Shown: in pieces, positions 26,290 through 35,148 of the stretch
Layout of the letters: each line of letters begins with the position of its first letter
Numbering within the stretch: the first letter of the stretch is position 1
The notes under the pieces: model-generated
What the model saw: only the letters and a program-made list of their open reading frames with translations
What the model was told of the DNA's origin: nothing
Database searches by the model: none
Source: DATBGZ01 sp036557785
Lineage (GTDB): Bacteria > Actinomycetota > Actinomycetes > Mycobacteriales > Micromonosporaceae
DNA length: 64,000 nucleotides
NCBI GenBank assembly: GCA_036557785.1
Contig: DATBGZ010000016.1
Coordinates: forward strand, 1 to 64,000
Direction: 5' to 3'
Made by a program: the position numbers and the translations under genes

Positions 26290-28134
26290 GTGACCAAACA
26301 GGTCAGACAACTGGATCGAGTGGTCATCCGGTTCGCCGGCGACTCAGGCGATGGGATGCAGCTCACCGGAGACCGGTTCACCTCCGAAACCGCTCAGCTC
26401 GGCAACGACATCTCCACGCTGCCGAACTTCCCGGCGGAGATCAGGGCTCCCGCGGGGACCCTGCCCGGTGTGTCGAGCTTCCAAGTGCACTTCGCCGACT
26501 ACGACATCCTCACGCCGGGCGACGCACCGGACGTCCTCGTGGCGATGAACCCGGCAGCGCTGAAGGCCAACGTGGCCGACCTCCCCAACGGCGCCGACAT
26601 CATCGTCAACACCGACGAATTCTCCAAGCGCAACCTGACCCGAGTCGGTTATCCGGCCAACCCGCTGGAGGACGGCACCCTCGACCGGTACGCGGTCCAC
26701 CCCGTGGCGCTGACGTCGATGACGGTCGGCGCGCTCGCCGGCTTCGACATCTCGAAGAAGGAGGCCGAACGCGCGAAGAACATGTTCGCCCTCGGCCTGC
26801 TCTCCTGGCTGTACTCCCGCCCGTACGAGTCGACGATCTCGTTCCTGGAGACGAAGTTCGCCCGCTCCCCGCAGATCGCCGCCGCGAACGTCGCCGCGTT
26901 CAAGGCGGGCTGGAACTTCGGGGAGACCACAGAGAGCTTCTCGGTGCGCTACGAGGTCAAACCCGCACGGATGCGTTCCGGCAACTACCGCAACATCACC
27001 GGCAACATGGCACTCGCCCTCGGCCTGGTCGCGGCCGGCGTGCGGTCGAAGCTGCCGGTCTTCCTCGGCGCGTACCCGATCACCCCGGCCAGCGACATCC
27101 TGCACGAGTTGGCCAAGCACAAGCGCTTCAACATCACGACCATGCAGGCCGAGGACGAGATCGCCGCAGTGGGCGCGGCGCTGGGCGCCTCGTACGGCGG
27201 CGCCCTCGGCGTGACCACGACGAGCGGCCCGGGCGTGGCGTTGAAGGGGGAGACCATCTCGCTCGCCGTCGCGCTCGAGTTGCCGCTGCTCGTCATCGAC
27301 ATCCAGCGGGCGGGCCCATCGACCGGGATGCCCACCAAGACCGAGCAGGCCGACCTGAACATGGCGCTGTTCGGTCGCCACGGTGAGGCGCCCGTGGTCG
27401 TGCTCGCGGCGTGCTCACCGGCGGACTGCTTCTACTCGGCCCTCGATGCGGCCCGGATCGCGCTGACCTACCGCACGCCCGTCCTGCTGCTCTCGGATGG
27501 CTACATCGCCAACGGCTCGGAGCCGTGGTTGCTGCCCGACGTCGCCGAGCTGCCCGACCTGAGTGTGGACTTCGCGACCACACCGAACGGCCCCGACGGC
27601 CGGTTCCTGCCCTACCTGCGCGACCCGCTGACTTTGGCCCGGCCCTGGGCCATTCCCGGCACGCCCGGCCTCGAGCACCGCATCGGCGGCCTGGAGAAGG
27701 CCGACCGGACCGGGGACATCTCGTACGATCCGGTCAACCATGACTTCATGGTCCGGACGCGGGCGGCCCGCATCGAGGCGATCGACGTACCCGAGCTCGA
27801 GGTGGACGACCCCGACGGCACGGCCCGGGTTCTCGTGCTCGGCTGGGGGTCGACGTACGGACCGATCGGCGCGGCATGCCGCGCGCTGCGGGGCAACGGT
27901 CTGGCCGTGGCCCAGGCTCACCTGCGCCATCTCAAGCCGATGCCCGCCAACCTCGGGGCCGTGCTGAAGAGGTACGACCGGGTGGTGATCCCGGAGATGA
28001 ACCTCGGCCAGCTCGCCCAGGTGATCCGCAGCCGGTACCTGGTCGACGCGATCTCGTACAACCAGGTCCGCGGCCTGCCGTTCACCTCCACGGAGCTGGA
28101 GACCGTGCTGGGAGATGTGATCAAGAATGACTAG
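26290..28134 (+). CDS. korA: 2-oxoacid:ferredoxin oxidoreductase alpha subunit (gamma-alpha fusion)
   Basis: 614 residues from the GTG at 26290, preceded by AAGGAGG; an upstream in-frame ATG at 26212 is rejected. The N-terminal third (about 10-190) is the gamma domain (RFAGDSGDGMQLTG), followed by the alpha/pyrimidine domain (AYPITPASDI, TTTSGPG). With KorB it forms the two-subunit, ferredoxin-dependent 2-oxoglutarate (or related 2-oxoacid) oxidoreductase known from mycobacteria, which can replace the 2-oxoglutarate dehydrogenase step. Overlaps korB by 8 nt. Confidence 0.95.
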   Translation: MTKQVRQLDRVVIRFAGDSGDGMQLTGDRFTSETAQLGNDISTLPNFPAEIRAPAGTLPGVSSFQVHFADYDILTPGDAPDVLVAMNPAALKANVADLPNGADIIVNTDEFSKRNLTRVGYPANPLEDGTLDRYAVHPVALTSMTVGALAGFDISKKEAERAKNMFALGLLSWLYSRPYESTISFLETKFARSPQIAAANVAAFKAGWNFGETTESFSVRYEVKPARMRSGNYRNITGNMALALGLVAAGVRSKLPVFLGAYPITPASDILHELAKHKRFNITTMQAEDEIAAVGAALGASYGGALGVTTTSGPGVALKGETISLAVALELPLLVIDIQRAGPSTGMPTKTEQADLNMALFGRHGEAPVVVLAACSPADCFYSALDAARIALTYRTPVLLLSDGYIANGSEPWLLPDVAELPDLSVDFATTPNGPDGRFLPYLRDPLTLARPWAIPGTPGLEHRIGGLEKADRTGDISYDPVNHDFMVRTRAARIEAIDVPELEVDDPDGTARVLVLGWGSTYGPIGAACRALRGNGLAVAQAHLRHLKPMPANLGAVLKRYDRVVIPEMNLGQLAQVIRSRYLVDAISYNQVRGLPFTSTELETVLGDVIKND

Positions 28135-29155
28135 CGTTCCGGTGGCCCTGACCGCGAAGGATCTCAAGACCGACCAGGAGGTGCGCTGGTGCCCCGGCTG
28201 CGGGGATTACGCGATCCTGGCCGCGGTGCAGTCGTTCATGCCGGAGCTGGCGATCCCGAAGGAGCGGATGGTCTTCATCTCGGGCATCGGGTGCTCGTCG
28301 CGGTTCCCGTACTACATGGAGACCTACGGCGTGCACTCCATCCACGGTCGAGCCCCCGCGATCGCGACCGGTCTGGCGGTGTCGCGACCAGACCTGTCGG
28401 TATGGGTGGTCACCGGCGACGGCGACGCGCTGTCGATCGGCGGCAATCACCTCATCCACGCGCTGCGCCGCAATGTCAACCTGAAGATCCTGCTCTTCAA
28501 CAACCGGATCTATGGCCTCACCAAGGGCCAGTACTCGCCCACCTCGGAGCTGGGCAAGGTGTCGAAGTCCACGCCGCTGGGCTCCGCCGACGCTCCGTTC
28601 AACCCGATCTCGCTCGCTCTCGGGGCGGAGGCGTCGTTCGTGGCGCGGACGATCGACTCGGACCGCAAGCACCTGCAGTCGGTCCTGCGGGCCGCGGCAC
28701 AGCATCAAGGATCCGCATTCGTCGAGATATACCAGAACTGCAACATCTTCAACGACGGCGCCTTCGACCTGCTCAAGGATGCCGGGACGCGCGAGGCGGC
28801 GCTCATCCCGCTCGAGCACGGGCAGCCGCTGACCTTTGGCACAGACGGGCAGTCCGCGGTCGTTCGCTCGGCCTCGGGGTTCGGCCTGGAGGTGCGTGCC
28901 ACGGCCGAAGTCGCACCGGAGCAGATCATCGTGCACGACGAGACGGTCGCCGAGCCGGCCTACGCGTTCGCGCTCTCGCGGCTGCCGATGGCCGACCTGT
29001 CGCACACGCCGATCGGGGTGTTCCGCAACGTCGACCGGCCCACGTACGACGGCCTGGTCCGTGCCCAGGTGGACGCGGCCATGTCCAAGGTGGACGATCC
29101 GAATGCCGAGCTCACGAAGCTGCTGAACTCCGGCGACACCTGGACGATCCTGTAG
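28127..29155 (+). CDS. korB: 2-oxoacid:ferredoxin oxidoreductase beta subunit
   Basis: 342 residues. Thiamine diphosphate-binding subunit: the cofactor motif GDGDALSIGGNH is at about residue 95. Cysteines that ligate the single 4Fe-4S cluster are present: WCPGC (22, 25), GIGCSS (56) and NCNIF (about 205). It ends 43 nt before the next gene, and no ferredoxin gene follows, so the electron acceptor is encoded elsewhere. Confidence 0.95.
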   Translation: MTSVPVALTAKDLKTDQEVRWCPGCGDYAILAAVQSFMPELAIPKERMVFISGIGCSSRFPYYMETYGVHSIHGRAPAIATGLAVSRPDLSVWVVTGDGDALSIGGNHLIHALRRNVNLKILLFNNRIYGLTKGQYSPTSELGKVSKSTPLGSADAPFNPISLALGAEASFVARTIDSDRKHLQSVLRAAAQHQGSAFVEIYQNCNIFNDGAFDLLKDAGTREAALIPLEHGQPLTFGTDGQSAVVRSASGFGLEVRATAEVAPEQIIVHDETVAEPAYAFALSRLPMADLSHTPIGVFRNVDRPTYDGLVRAQVDAAMSKVDDPNAELTKLLNSGDTWTIL

Positions 29156-29198
29156 CGCGACCGAGGTCGCAGTGGCGACGCCGCTACACTGCTGACCC

Positions 29199-29729
29199 GT
29201 GACGCAGTCGCGCATCCCGGTGCCACCAGAGATTGTCGAGGTCACGCCCGAGACCGAGTTCGAGAGCTTTCTCGCGGTCGTGCGCAACTCGGTGGGATCA
29301 CACATGTTCCGCAACTTCTTCGTGCGGCGCGAGGGCGAGCTGTTCGATGCCCTGCACGACGGTGAGCGCTCCTGCGCCTTCTACGTGAGCAGCATATTGA
29401 CCATCTTCAAGAAGATCGGCTCGTTCCACAACACCGTGCGCTCGACCGTGCAGGACCTGGCGCGGTCCGGGTGGGTGCAGGTCGAGGACCTCGACAGCCT
29501 GGCCGCCGGCGATGTGCTCGTCTGGGGTGCCGAGCTCATCGGCGAGTCCTGGCACTCGCACGTCGGCTTCTACCTGACCGAGGGCACGGCCGTGAGCATC
29601 TCCGCCGAGACCGGAACGCCGGTCCGCCACCATGACCACCCCAACCATGCCTGGTCCGCCATCGCCGCGGCCTACCGCCTGCCGACCTGGGCTCCCCGAC
29701 CGGCGCCGCCCGTCGAGGGCGCGCGCTAG
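29199..29729 (+). CDS. Soluble papain-fold (NlpC/P60-like) protein
   Basis: 176 residues with no signal peptide or membrane segment. Candidate catalytic residues are Cys59 in RSCAFYVS and His121 in HSHVGFYL, with a polar residue in the RHHDH segment; spacing and the phrase GDVLVWG between them resemble NlpC/P60 and related cysteine peptidases. The substrate is unknown. GTG start with TACACT 8 nt upstream and no Shine-Dalgarno, so probably leaderless. It is followed after 2 nt by a second papain-like gene. Confidence 0.7.
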   Translation: MTQSRIPVPPEIVEVTPETEFESFLAVVRNSVGSHMFRNFFVRREGELFDALHDGERSCAFYVSSILTIFKKIGSFHNTVRSTVQDLARSGWVQVEDLDSLAAGDVLVWGAELIGESWHSHVGFYLTEGTAVSISAETGTPVRHHDHPNHAWSAIAAAYRLPTWAPRPAPPVEGAR

Positions 29730-29731
29730 CC

Positions 29732-30298
29732 ATGGCGGAGCACGAGGTCCCGTTCGTCAGCCAGCAGGGGTACCGCGAGGCGCAGTGGCGGCGCTTCGGC
29801 TGCGGCACGGCCGCGCTCAAGATGGTCCTCGACTACTGGCACCGCCGCGATCCGCGCAACCGCACCGCCGAGGCTGACGATCTCTATGCCACCGGCCTCG
29901 AGGCGGGCGCCTTCGACCCCGCGTTCGGCTGGCGGCACGCCGGGCTGGTCGGCCTGGCCCGGTCACACGGCTACGAGGCGTACAACGTCGACGCCGCGCC
30001 CAGGAGCCGCCATCCCATGACGGCGCAAGAGGCGCTGGCGGAGTTGACGCGTGAACTGTCGCACGGCCCGGTCATCGCCAGCGTGTACCGCGACTTCGAT
30101 CCTGGCGAGGGCGGCGGGCACCTCGTGGTGGTCACCGGCGACTCGGGCGGCGCCCTGCTGCTCAACGACCCGAAGCCGGCGCAGGAGGCAGACGGTCGGC
30201 TCGTCATGTCCACACGGGACTTCCTGCCGGCATTCAAGCACCGCTACATCGTGGTGCGGCCGCGGCATGAGCCGACGACGTCTAGCCAGCCGGGCTGA
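29732..30298 (+). CDS. Soluble C39-like cysteine peptidase fold protein
   Basis: 188 residues, no export signal. The C39-type triad is visible: Cys24 in FGCGTAALKMVLDYW, His130 in GGGHLVVVTG and Asp146 in LLLNDPK. C39-like domains cleave double-glycine leaders or, in stand-alone form, have unknown targets. It lies 2 nt behind the NlpC/P60-like gene, which suggests one operon and a joint role. It overlaps the convergent MFS gene by 17 nt at the 3' end. Confidence 0.75.
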   Translation: MAEHEVPFVSQQGYREAQWRRFGCGTAALKMVLDYWHRRDPRNRTAEADDLYATGLEAGAFDPAFGWRHAGLVGLARSHGYEAYNVDAAPRSRHPMTAQEALAELTRELSHGPVIASVYRDFDPGEGGGHLVVVTGDSGGALLLNDPKPAQEADGRLVMSTRDFLPAFKHRYIVVRPRHEPTTSSQPG

Positions 30299-31562
30299 CG
30301 GCCGGCTCGGCCGCCGCGGCTTCGGCAGCCGGCGTGGGCAGTTCGCGCATCCAGCGCAGCGGTGAGGCGAAGACGAACAGGAACGCCAGGCACGCACCGC
30401 CGAAACCGATGAAGACGGTCGTGCGCGGGCCGAGCCAGTCACCCAGCACACCACCGAGCAGTCCGCCCAGCGGCATCGTGCCCCAGACCAGGAAACGCAT
30501 GGTCGCGTTCATCCGCCCGAGCAGGCGCTCCGGCGTCAGGCCCTGCCGGAAGCTGACCTGGGTCACGTTGTAGACCACGACGCCCAGGCCGACCATCGTG
30601 AACGCGCCCGCCGCCGCCCAGATCGACCAGCCGTGGTGAGCCAGGGGCAGGGCGAGAGCAAAGGGGGTCGTTACCCCGGTCGAGACCCAGATCGCCGGAC
30701 CCTGACCCAGCCAGCGCACGAGCGGCTTGACCACGAACGCTCCGAGCAGGCCACCGCAGGATGAGATCGAGAAGATCAACCCGATCTGCCCTGGGCTGAG
30801 GTGAACGTCGCGGACGAGATAGATGAGCAGCATCGGCATGGCCGCGGACCAGAACAGGTTGAAGCTGCCGGTGCAGGCGGCGATCGACCGGAGCAGGCGA
30901 TTGCTCAGCACGAAGCGAAGGCCTTCCCAGATCTCCTTGCCGAGATGGGCGTCGGCCTTGCGCTCGGGCTGCGGCTCCCGGTTGCGCACGCGACCGAGGA
31001 ACAGGGCTGAGCCGGCGAAGCTGATCGCGTCCGCGGCGATCGCGTACGGCGCGCTCAGCCACTGGACCAACCAGCCGGCGGCCGTCGGCCCGCCCAACTG
31101 CGTGGTGGCCCGGACCACTTCGAGCTTCGCGTTGCCCTCGACCAGGTTCTCCCGTCCGACGAGGTGCGGCAAGTAGCTCTGGTAGGCGACGTCGAAGAAG
31201 ACGGTCCCGATGCCGACGAAGAAGCCCACCGCGTACAACTGGTCCATCGACAACGACCCGAGCCACCACGTCACCGGCACCGACGCGAGCAGCAGCGCGC
31301 GGACCACGTCCCCGACCACCATCACGGAGCGCCGGCGCAGCCGGTCCACCCAGGCACCGGCGGGCAGCCCGATGAGCAGGAACGGCAGGCTCTCCATCGT
31401 GGCGAGCAGGCCGACCTCGAACGGCCGGGCGTTCAGCGTCAGCACCGCGACCAGGGGTAGCGCCAACAGGGTCACCTGGGTGCCGACCTGGCTGATCGTG
31501 TCCGCGACGAAGAGCTGCCGGAAATCGTGACTGCGCAACAGACCAAGACTCAGCCGTGCCAC
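30282..31562 (-). CDS. MFS transporter, drug/siderophore exporter type
   Basis: 426 residues from GTG at 31562, which has AGGGGAGG upstream; 19 extra codons in frame are rejected. About twelve membrane helices, with the motif A-like loop GLPAGAWVDRLRRRSVM between helices 2 and 3 and a cytoplasmic linker near 195-215. The closest general type is the MFS_3/EntS-like group. Divergent from an ArsR-like regulator, with a palindrome between the two, so it is probably repressed by that regulator. Confidence 0.88.
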   Translation of the reverse strand: MARLSLGLLRSHDFRQLFVADTISQVGTQVTLLALPLVAVLTLNARPFEVGLLATMESLPFLLIGLPAGAWVDRLRRRSVMVVGDVVRALLLASVPVTWWLGSLSMDQLYAVGFFVGIGTVFFDVAYQSYLPHLVGRENLVEGNAKLEVVRATTQLGGPTAAGWLVQWLSAPYAIAADAISFAGSALFLGRVRNREPQPERKADAHLGKEIWEGLRFVLSNRLLRSIAACTGSFNLFWSAAMPMLLIYLVRDVHLSPGQIGLIFSISSCGGLLGAFVVKPLVRWLGQGPAIWVSTGVTTPFALALPLAHHGWSIWAAAGAFTMVGLGVVVYNVTQVSFRQGLTPERLLGRMNATMRFLVWGTMPLGGLLGGVLGDWLGPRTTVFIGFGGACLAFLFVFASPLRWMRELPTPAAEAAAAEPAVSPAG

Positions 31563-31630
31563 GCGAACCTCCCCTGCCGCCAAACCGCGACCAAACGACC
31601 CTTGCCAACGGCCGCGCACCAGGGTTCGCT

Positions 31631-31654
31631 ACTGGTTGGGAAAAGTCAACCAGT
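31631..31654. promoter_or_regulatory. Candidate operator between MFS gene and ArsR-like regulator
   Basis: Perfect 8-bp inverted repeat ACTGGTTG, 8-nt spacer, CAACCAGT. It is the only such palindrome in the 112-nt divergent gap and is AT-rich relative to its surroundings. The size and dyad spacing fit a winged-helix dimer. Confidence 0.6.
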
Positions 31655-31674
31655 TACCGCACCACCGTCATCAC

Positions 31675-32193
31675 ATGCCGACCGAACGCCGCCCCGCGAC
31701 CGAGGCCGAGGCCCGCGCCCTCGCCTCGGCCCTCCGGCTGCGCATCATCCGGCTGTGCCACGACCGCTGCCTGACCAACCGGGAACTCGCGCACCTCCTG
31801 GCGACGAACCCGGCGACCATGCTCCACCACGTACGCAAGCTCGTCGATACCGGCTTCCTCGTCGCCGAGCCGGCCCGCCGAGGAAAGCGCGGCTCGCGGG
31901 AGGTGCCGTACCGCTCGACGGGCAAGTCCTGGCGGCTCGACATCGGCGAGCACGACAAGTCATCGCAGGCCGTCCTCGACGCCTACCTGCAAGAGGTCGG
32001 GCTCGTCGACCTCGACCGCACGTACCTGGTACGGCTGGGCCTGCGGCTCTCCGAGAAGGAGTACGCCGAGGTGACCCGGCGGCTGCACGACCTGCTCGAG
32101 GAGTTCGCCAGCAATCCGGCCTCGGACGAGTCGCGCGCGTACTCGCTGTACCTCAACCTGCACCCCGACGTCACCCGCGACGCTGCTGGGTGA
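31675..32193 (+). CDS. ArsR-like winged-helix transcriptional regulator
   Basis: 172 residues from ATG at 31675; an ATG at 31636 would place the start inside the palindrome and is less likely. The N-terminal half is a winged helix (RIIRLCHDRCLTNRELAHLL, then TMLHHVRKLVDTGFL as recognition helix, and a wing around RRGKRGSREVPYRST). The C-terminal half is helical and may bind a ligand or dimerise. No metal-binding cysteine cluster is seen. Divergent from the exporter it probably controls. Confidence 0.85.
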   Translation: MPTERRPATEAEARALASALRLRIIRLCHDRCLTNRELAHLLATNPATMLHHVRKLVDTGFLVAEPARRGKRGSREVPYRSTGKSWRLDIGEHDKSSQAVLDAYLQEVGLVDLDRTYLVRLGLRLSEKEYAEVTRRLHDLLEEFASNPASDESRAYSLYLNLHPDVTRDAAG

Positions 32194-32209
32194 GTTCACC
32201 AGGTCCGCG

Positions 32210-34966
32210 TCACAGGGTCGGCATCGACAAGTCGGCCGTCGGGTCCGAATCCACCGATAGCCGCACCAGCGCATGCGCCAGGTCGGGGTGCTCCACGTCG
32301 AGCGCGAACGTGGTCGCCTCGGCCAGCGTCATGGCGGCACCGGCTGCATACGCCTCGTCGAAGGCGACGTCGCCCATGATGTGGCGCACGGCCGATTCGT
32401 GGCGCTGGCCCATCGGCCCGAGCACGCCACGGTGGGTCTTGAGCCGGGATCGCGCGGCCTGGGACGCGCCGAAGAGCGTCGCTGCCTGGGTCATCTCGCC
32501 GCCGAGCGCGCATCGCACCGCCATCGCGGTGAGGGCTTCGGTCGCGGCCCAGTGGTACCCGTGCGCCATGCGGGCTCGCAGGGCCACGACGACGTGATCG
32601 TGGGCCGCGATCAGGTCGCCGCGGGACAGCGCGACCATGCCGAGAAGCATGTCGATGCTGCGACGGCCCCGCTCGGTCGGGTGGGTCGAGGCGACCGCCC
32701 GCGCCGCCCCGAGCTCCGTCGCGGCCTCGACGAGACGGCCGCGCCGCCACAGCATCTGGGCGAGGCAGAACACGGCCGGCAGGGACTCCGCCTCGACGTT
32801 GTGGTTGCGCGCCCACTCGATCGCCTCCCGGCATGCGCGCTCCGCCTCGTCCTCGCGGCCAAGGGCCTGCAGCGCGTCGCCCCGGCAGGCGCTCACCCGA
32901 GCGATGAACGCCGCCTGCCCGGTCTTCCAGGCCACCTTCTCCGCCTCGACGAGCAGCCGCAACTGCTCCTCCAGCTCGCCGTCGGCCCCGGCCTGGCGCG
33001 AGAACGTGTGATAGGCGGCGGCGAGCTCTGCGGCCGGGATCTCCTCATCGGTACCGCTGCCCTTCTCGAAGAGCCGGGACAACCAGAGCCGGCCCTCACG
33101 CGGCAGGCCCCGCTCCCGCCACCACTCGTCGAGCAGGACGGCGAGGCGCAATCCGTCCCGGATGCGGCCCGCGTTCACGCTCCACAGCAGCGCCGCCCGT
33201 ACCTCGGCCGCGAGGGAGTCGATCGGGTAGGTCGAGAGGGTCACCGGCTCACCGTCGACGCCCGTGTGCACCCTCGCCACGGCGTGCAGCACCCACTTCA
33301 GGTGCCGGTCCCGGGCCGCCTGCTCCTCGCCGGCCTGCACCAGTGCCCGCGCGCCGAAGGCCTTGATCGGGTCGAGGACCCGGTAGACGACCTCACCCTC
33401 GGTCACGCCGGGCTCCGCGGAGACCAGCGACTTGTCCACCAGCACGGCGAGCTGGGTCACGGCACCGGGGCCGGCGATCCACTCGACCGTGGGCAGGTCG
33501 ATGGCGCCGGCGAAGACCGAGAGCTGGCGCAACAGCGACGCGGCACCGCCGGGCAGGTTCCGGTAGGACCAGTCGACGGTGGCCCGCAGCGTCGAGTGCC
33601 GGTGCCGCGTCAGCGTGACGGTCGTGAACTCGCCGGTCAGGCCCGTGCTGACGTCGAGGGTGCCGAGAAGATCCTCGAGCCGATCGGCGAGCTGGGCCGC
33701 GGAGAACAGGCGCAGCCTCGCCGCTGCCAGCTCCAGCGCGAGCGGCAGGCCGTCGAGACGCTGCGCGACCCGGTGCAGATGGGTGATCTCCTCAGTGCCC
33801 GGCTCACGACCGCCCCGCGCTGCGGTGGCCCGATCCAGCAACAGCGCCACGGCATCCGGCGTGGCTCCGCCGGAGACGGTGATCATGTCCAGCGGCGGGA
33901 TGCGCCACACCACCTCGCCCGGCACCGCGAGCGGCTCACGGCTCGTCGCCAGCACGCGTACGCCCGGACCGGCCCCGACCAGTCGCGTGACCAGCGGCTT
34001 GACCGCGGAGAGCTGCGCGTCGGCCGTGTCGAGCACGAGCAGCAGCGAGCGCGGGGCAACGAAGTCGACGATCGTGTCCACGATGGTGCGACCCGGCTCG
34101 GGCCGGACGCCGAGCACCTCGGCGACCGCGACGCTGATCAGGTACGGGTCAGTCACCGCGGCGAGGTCGATGAACCACACGCCGTCGGGGCACGACGGAA
34201 CCATCGTCGCCGCGACCTCGATCGCCAGGCGCGTCTTGCCGGCGCCCCCCGGCCCGACGACGCTCACCAGGCGCCGGCTCGCGACCAGCCCGGCGAGCTC
34301 TTCGCGCTCGACCTCCCGGCCGATGAAGCTCGACGGCGAGGCGGGCAGGTTGTGCGAGGCCGCGGCGAGCGTCCGTGGGCGAGGAAAGCTCCGCTCGAGG
34401 TCGCCGGCGATGAGCTGGAAGAGGCGTTCCCGGCCGTCGAAGCCACGCAACTGGTACAGGCCGAGGTCGAGCAGTGAGGCGTCGGCCGGCAGGTCGGTCG
34501 CGAGCCGCGCGGTCGCCGCCGAGCAGAGCACCTGCCCGCCGTGGGCAGCGGCCGCGACCCGCGCGGCCCGGTGTACCTCGGGGGTGGCGTACTCCCCCGC
34601 GACCGGCGTCGCGTGACCGCTGTGCAGCCCCATGCGTACCTTGGGCCGCGCCTGCGGATCGCGCCAGTGGTGCGCATCGAGCGCCCGCTGGCCCTCGATG
34701 CAGGCTCGAATCGCCGCGTTGGCGTCGGCAAAGACGGCGAAGACCGAGTCGCCTTCGGTGAACATCGCGACGCCGTCGCTGGCGCCGAGCGCACGACGAA
34801 GTATCTGCCGGTGCTGCGCCAGCATCGGCCGGTACTGGCCGCCGAGCAGCTGTGCTAACCGGGTCGATCCCTCAATATCCGTAAAGAGGAACGTCACCAG
34901 GCCGCTCGGCAGGTCCCGCTTTGTCGCCAAAGAGAGAACCTCCGCCCCCCTGGAAGTCGGGATCAT
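32210..34966 (-). CDS. Class III cyclase-STAND ATPase-TPR regulator
   Basis: 918 residues. A class III nucleotide cyclase domain (about 20-190) is followed by an NB-ARC/STAND ATPase (P-loop GPGGAGKT 238-245, Walker B LLVLD near 310) and a helical TPR-like C-terminal half (about 560-880). In the cyclase both metal aspartates are kept (Asp30 in FLFTDIEGS, Asp73 in EGDSVF), but the transition-state Asn is replaced by His132 in the EVHRAARV segment. Similar fusions occur in mycobacteria and streptomycetes. An alternative TTG start at 34930 has a GGAGG site. Confidence 0.88.
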   Translation of the reverse strand: MIPTSRGAEVLSLATKRDLPSGLVTFLFTDIEGSTRLAQLLGGQYRPMLAQHRQILRRALGASDGVAMFTEGDSVFAVFADANAAIRACIEGQRALDAHHWRDPQARPKVRMGLHSGHATPVAGEYATPEVHRAARVAAAAHGGQVLCSAATARLATDLPADASLLDLGLYQLRGFDGRERLFQLIAGDLERSFPRPRTLAAASHNLPASPSSFIGREVEREELAGLVASRRLVSVVGPGGAGKTRLAIEVAATMVPSCPDGVWFIDLAAVTDPYLISVAVAEVLGVRPEPGRTIVDTIVDFVAPRSLLLVLDTADAQLSAVKPLVTRLVGAGPGVRVLATSREPLAVPGEVVWRIPPLDMITVSGGATPDAVALLLDRATAARGGREPGTEEITHLHRVAQRLDGLPLALELAAARLRLFSAAQLADRLEDLLGTLDVSTGLTGEFTTVTLTRHRHSTLRATVDWSYRNLPGGAASLLRQLSVFAGAIDLPTVEWIAGPGAVTQLAVLVDKSLVSAEPGVTEGEVVYRVLDPIKAFGARALVQAGEEQAARDRHLKWVLHAVARVHTGVDGEPVTLSTYPIDSLAAEVRAALLWSVNAGRIRDGLRLAVLLDEWWRERGLPREGRLWLSRLFEKGSGTDEEIPAAELAAAYHTFSRQAGADGELEEQLRLLVEAEKVAWKTGQAAFIARVSACRGDALQALGREDEAERACREAIEWARNHNVEAESLPAVFCLAQMLWRRGRLVEAATELGAARAVASTHPTERGRRSIDMLLGMVALSRGDLIAAHDHVVVALRARMAHGYHWAATEALTAMAVRCALGGEMTQAATLFGASQAARSRLKTHRGVLGPMGQRHESAVRHIMGDVAFDEAYAAGAAMTLAEATTFALDVEHPDLAHALVRLSVDSDPTADLSMPTL

Positions 34967-35148
34967 CCTGCCTTACCGGATACCCCATTCGCCAGTGCCG
35001 ACACGGTTTCACATGGCTGTGTCCACGAAGTCGCCCGGGGGAGCACGTGGCGAGGGCACCGTGTGGCCAACCTCTCACACTCACTGTGGCCCGGGCGACG
35101 ATGGTGATTGGCGTTGTCGAATCGGGACGGGGCGGGCAAGCTGGTCTG

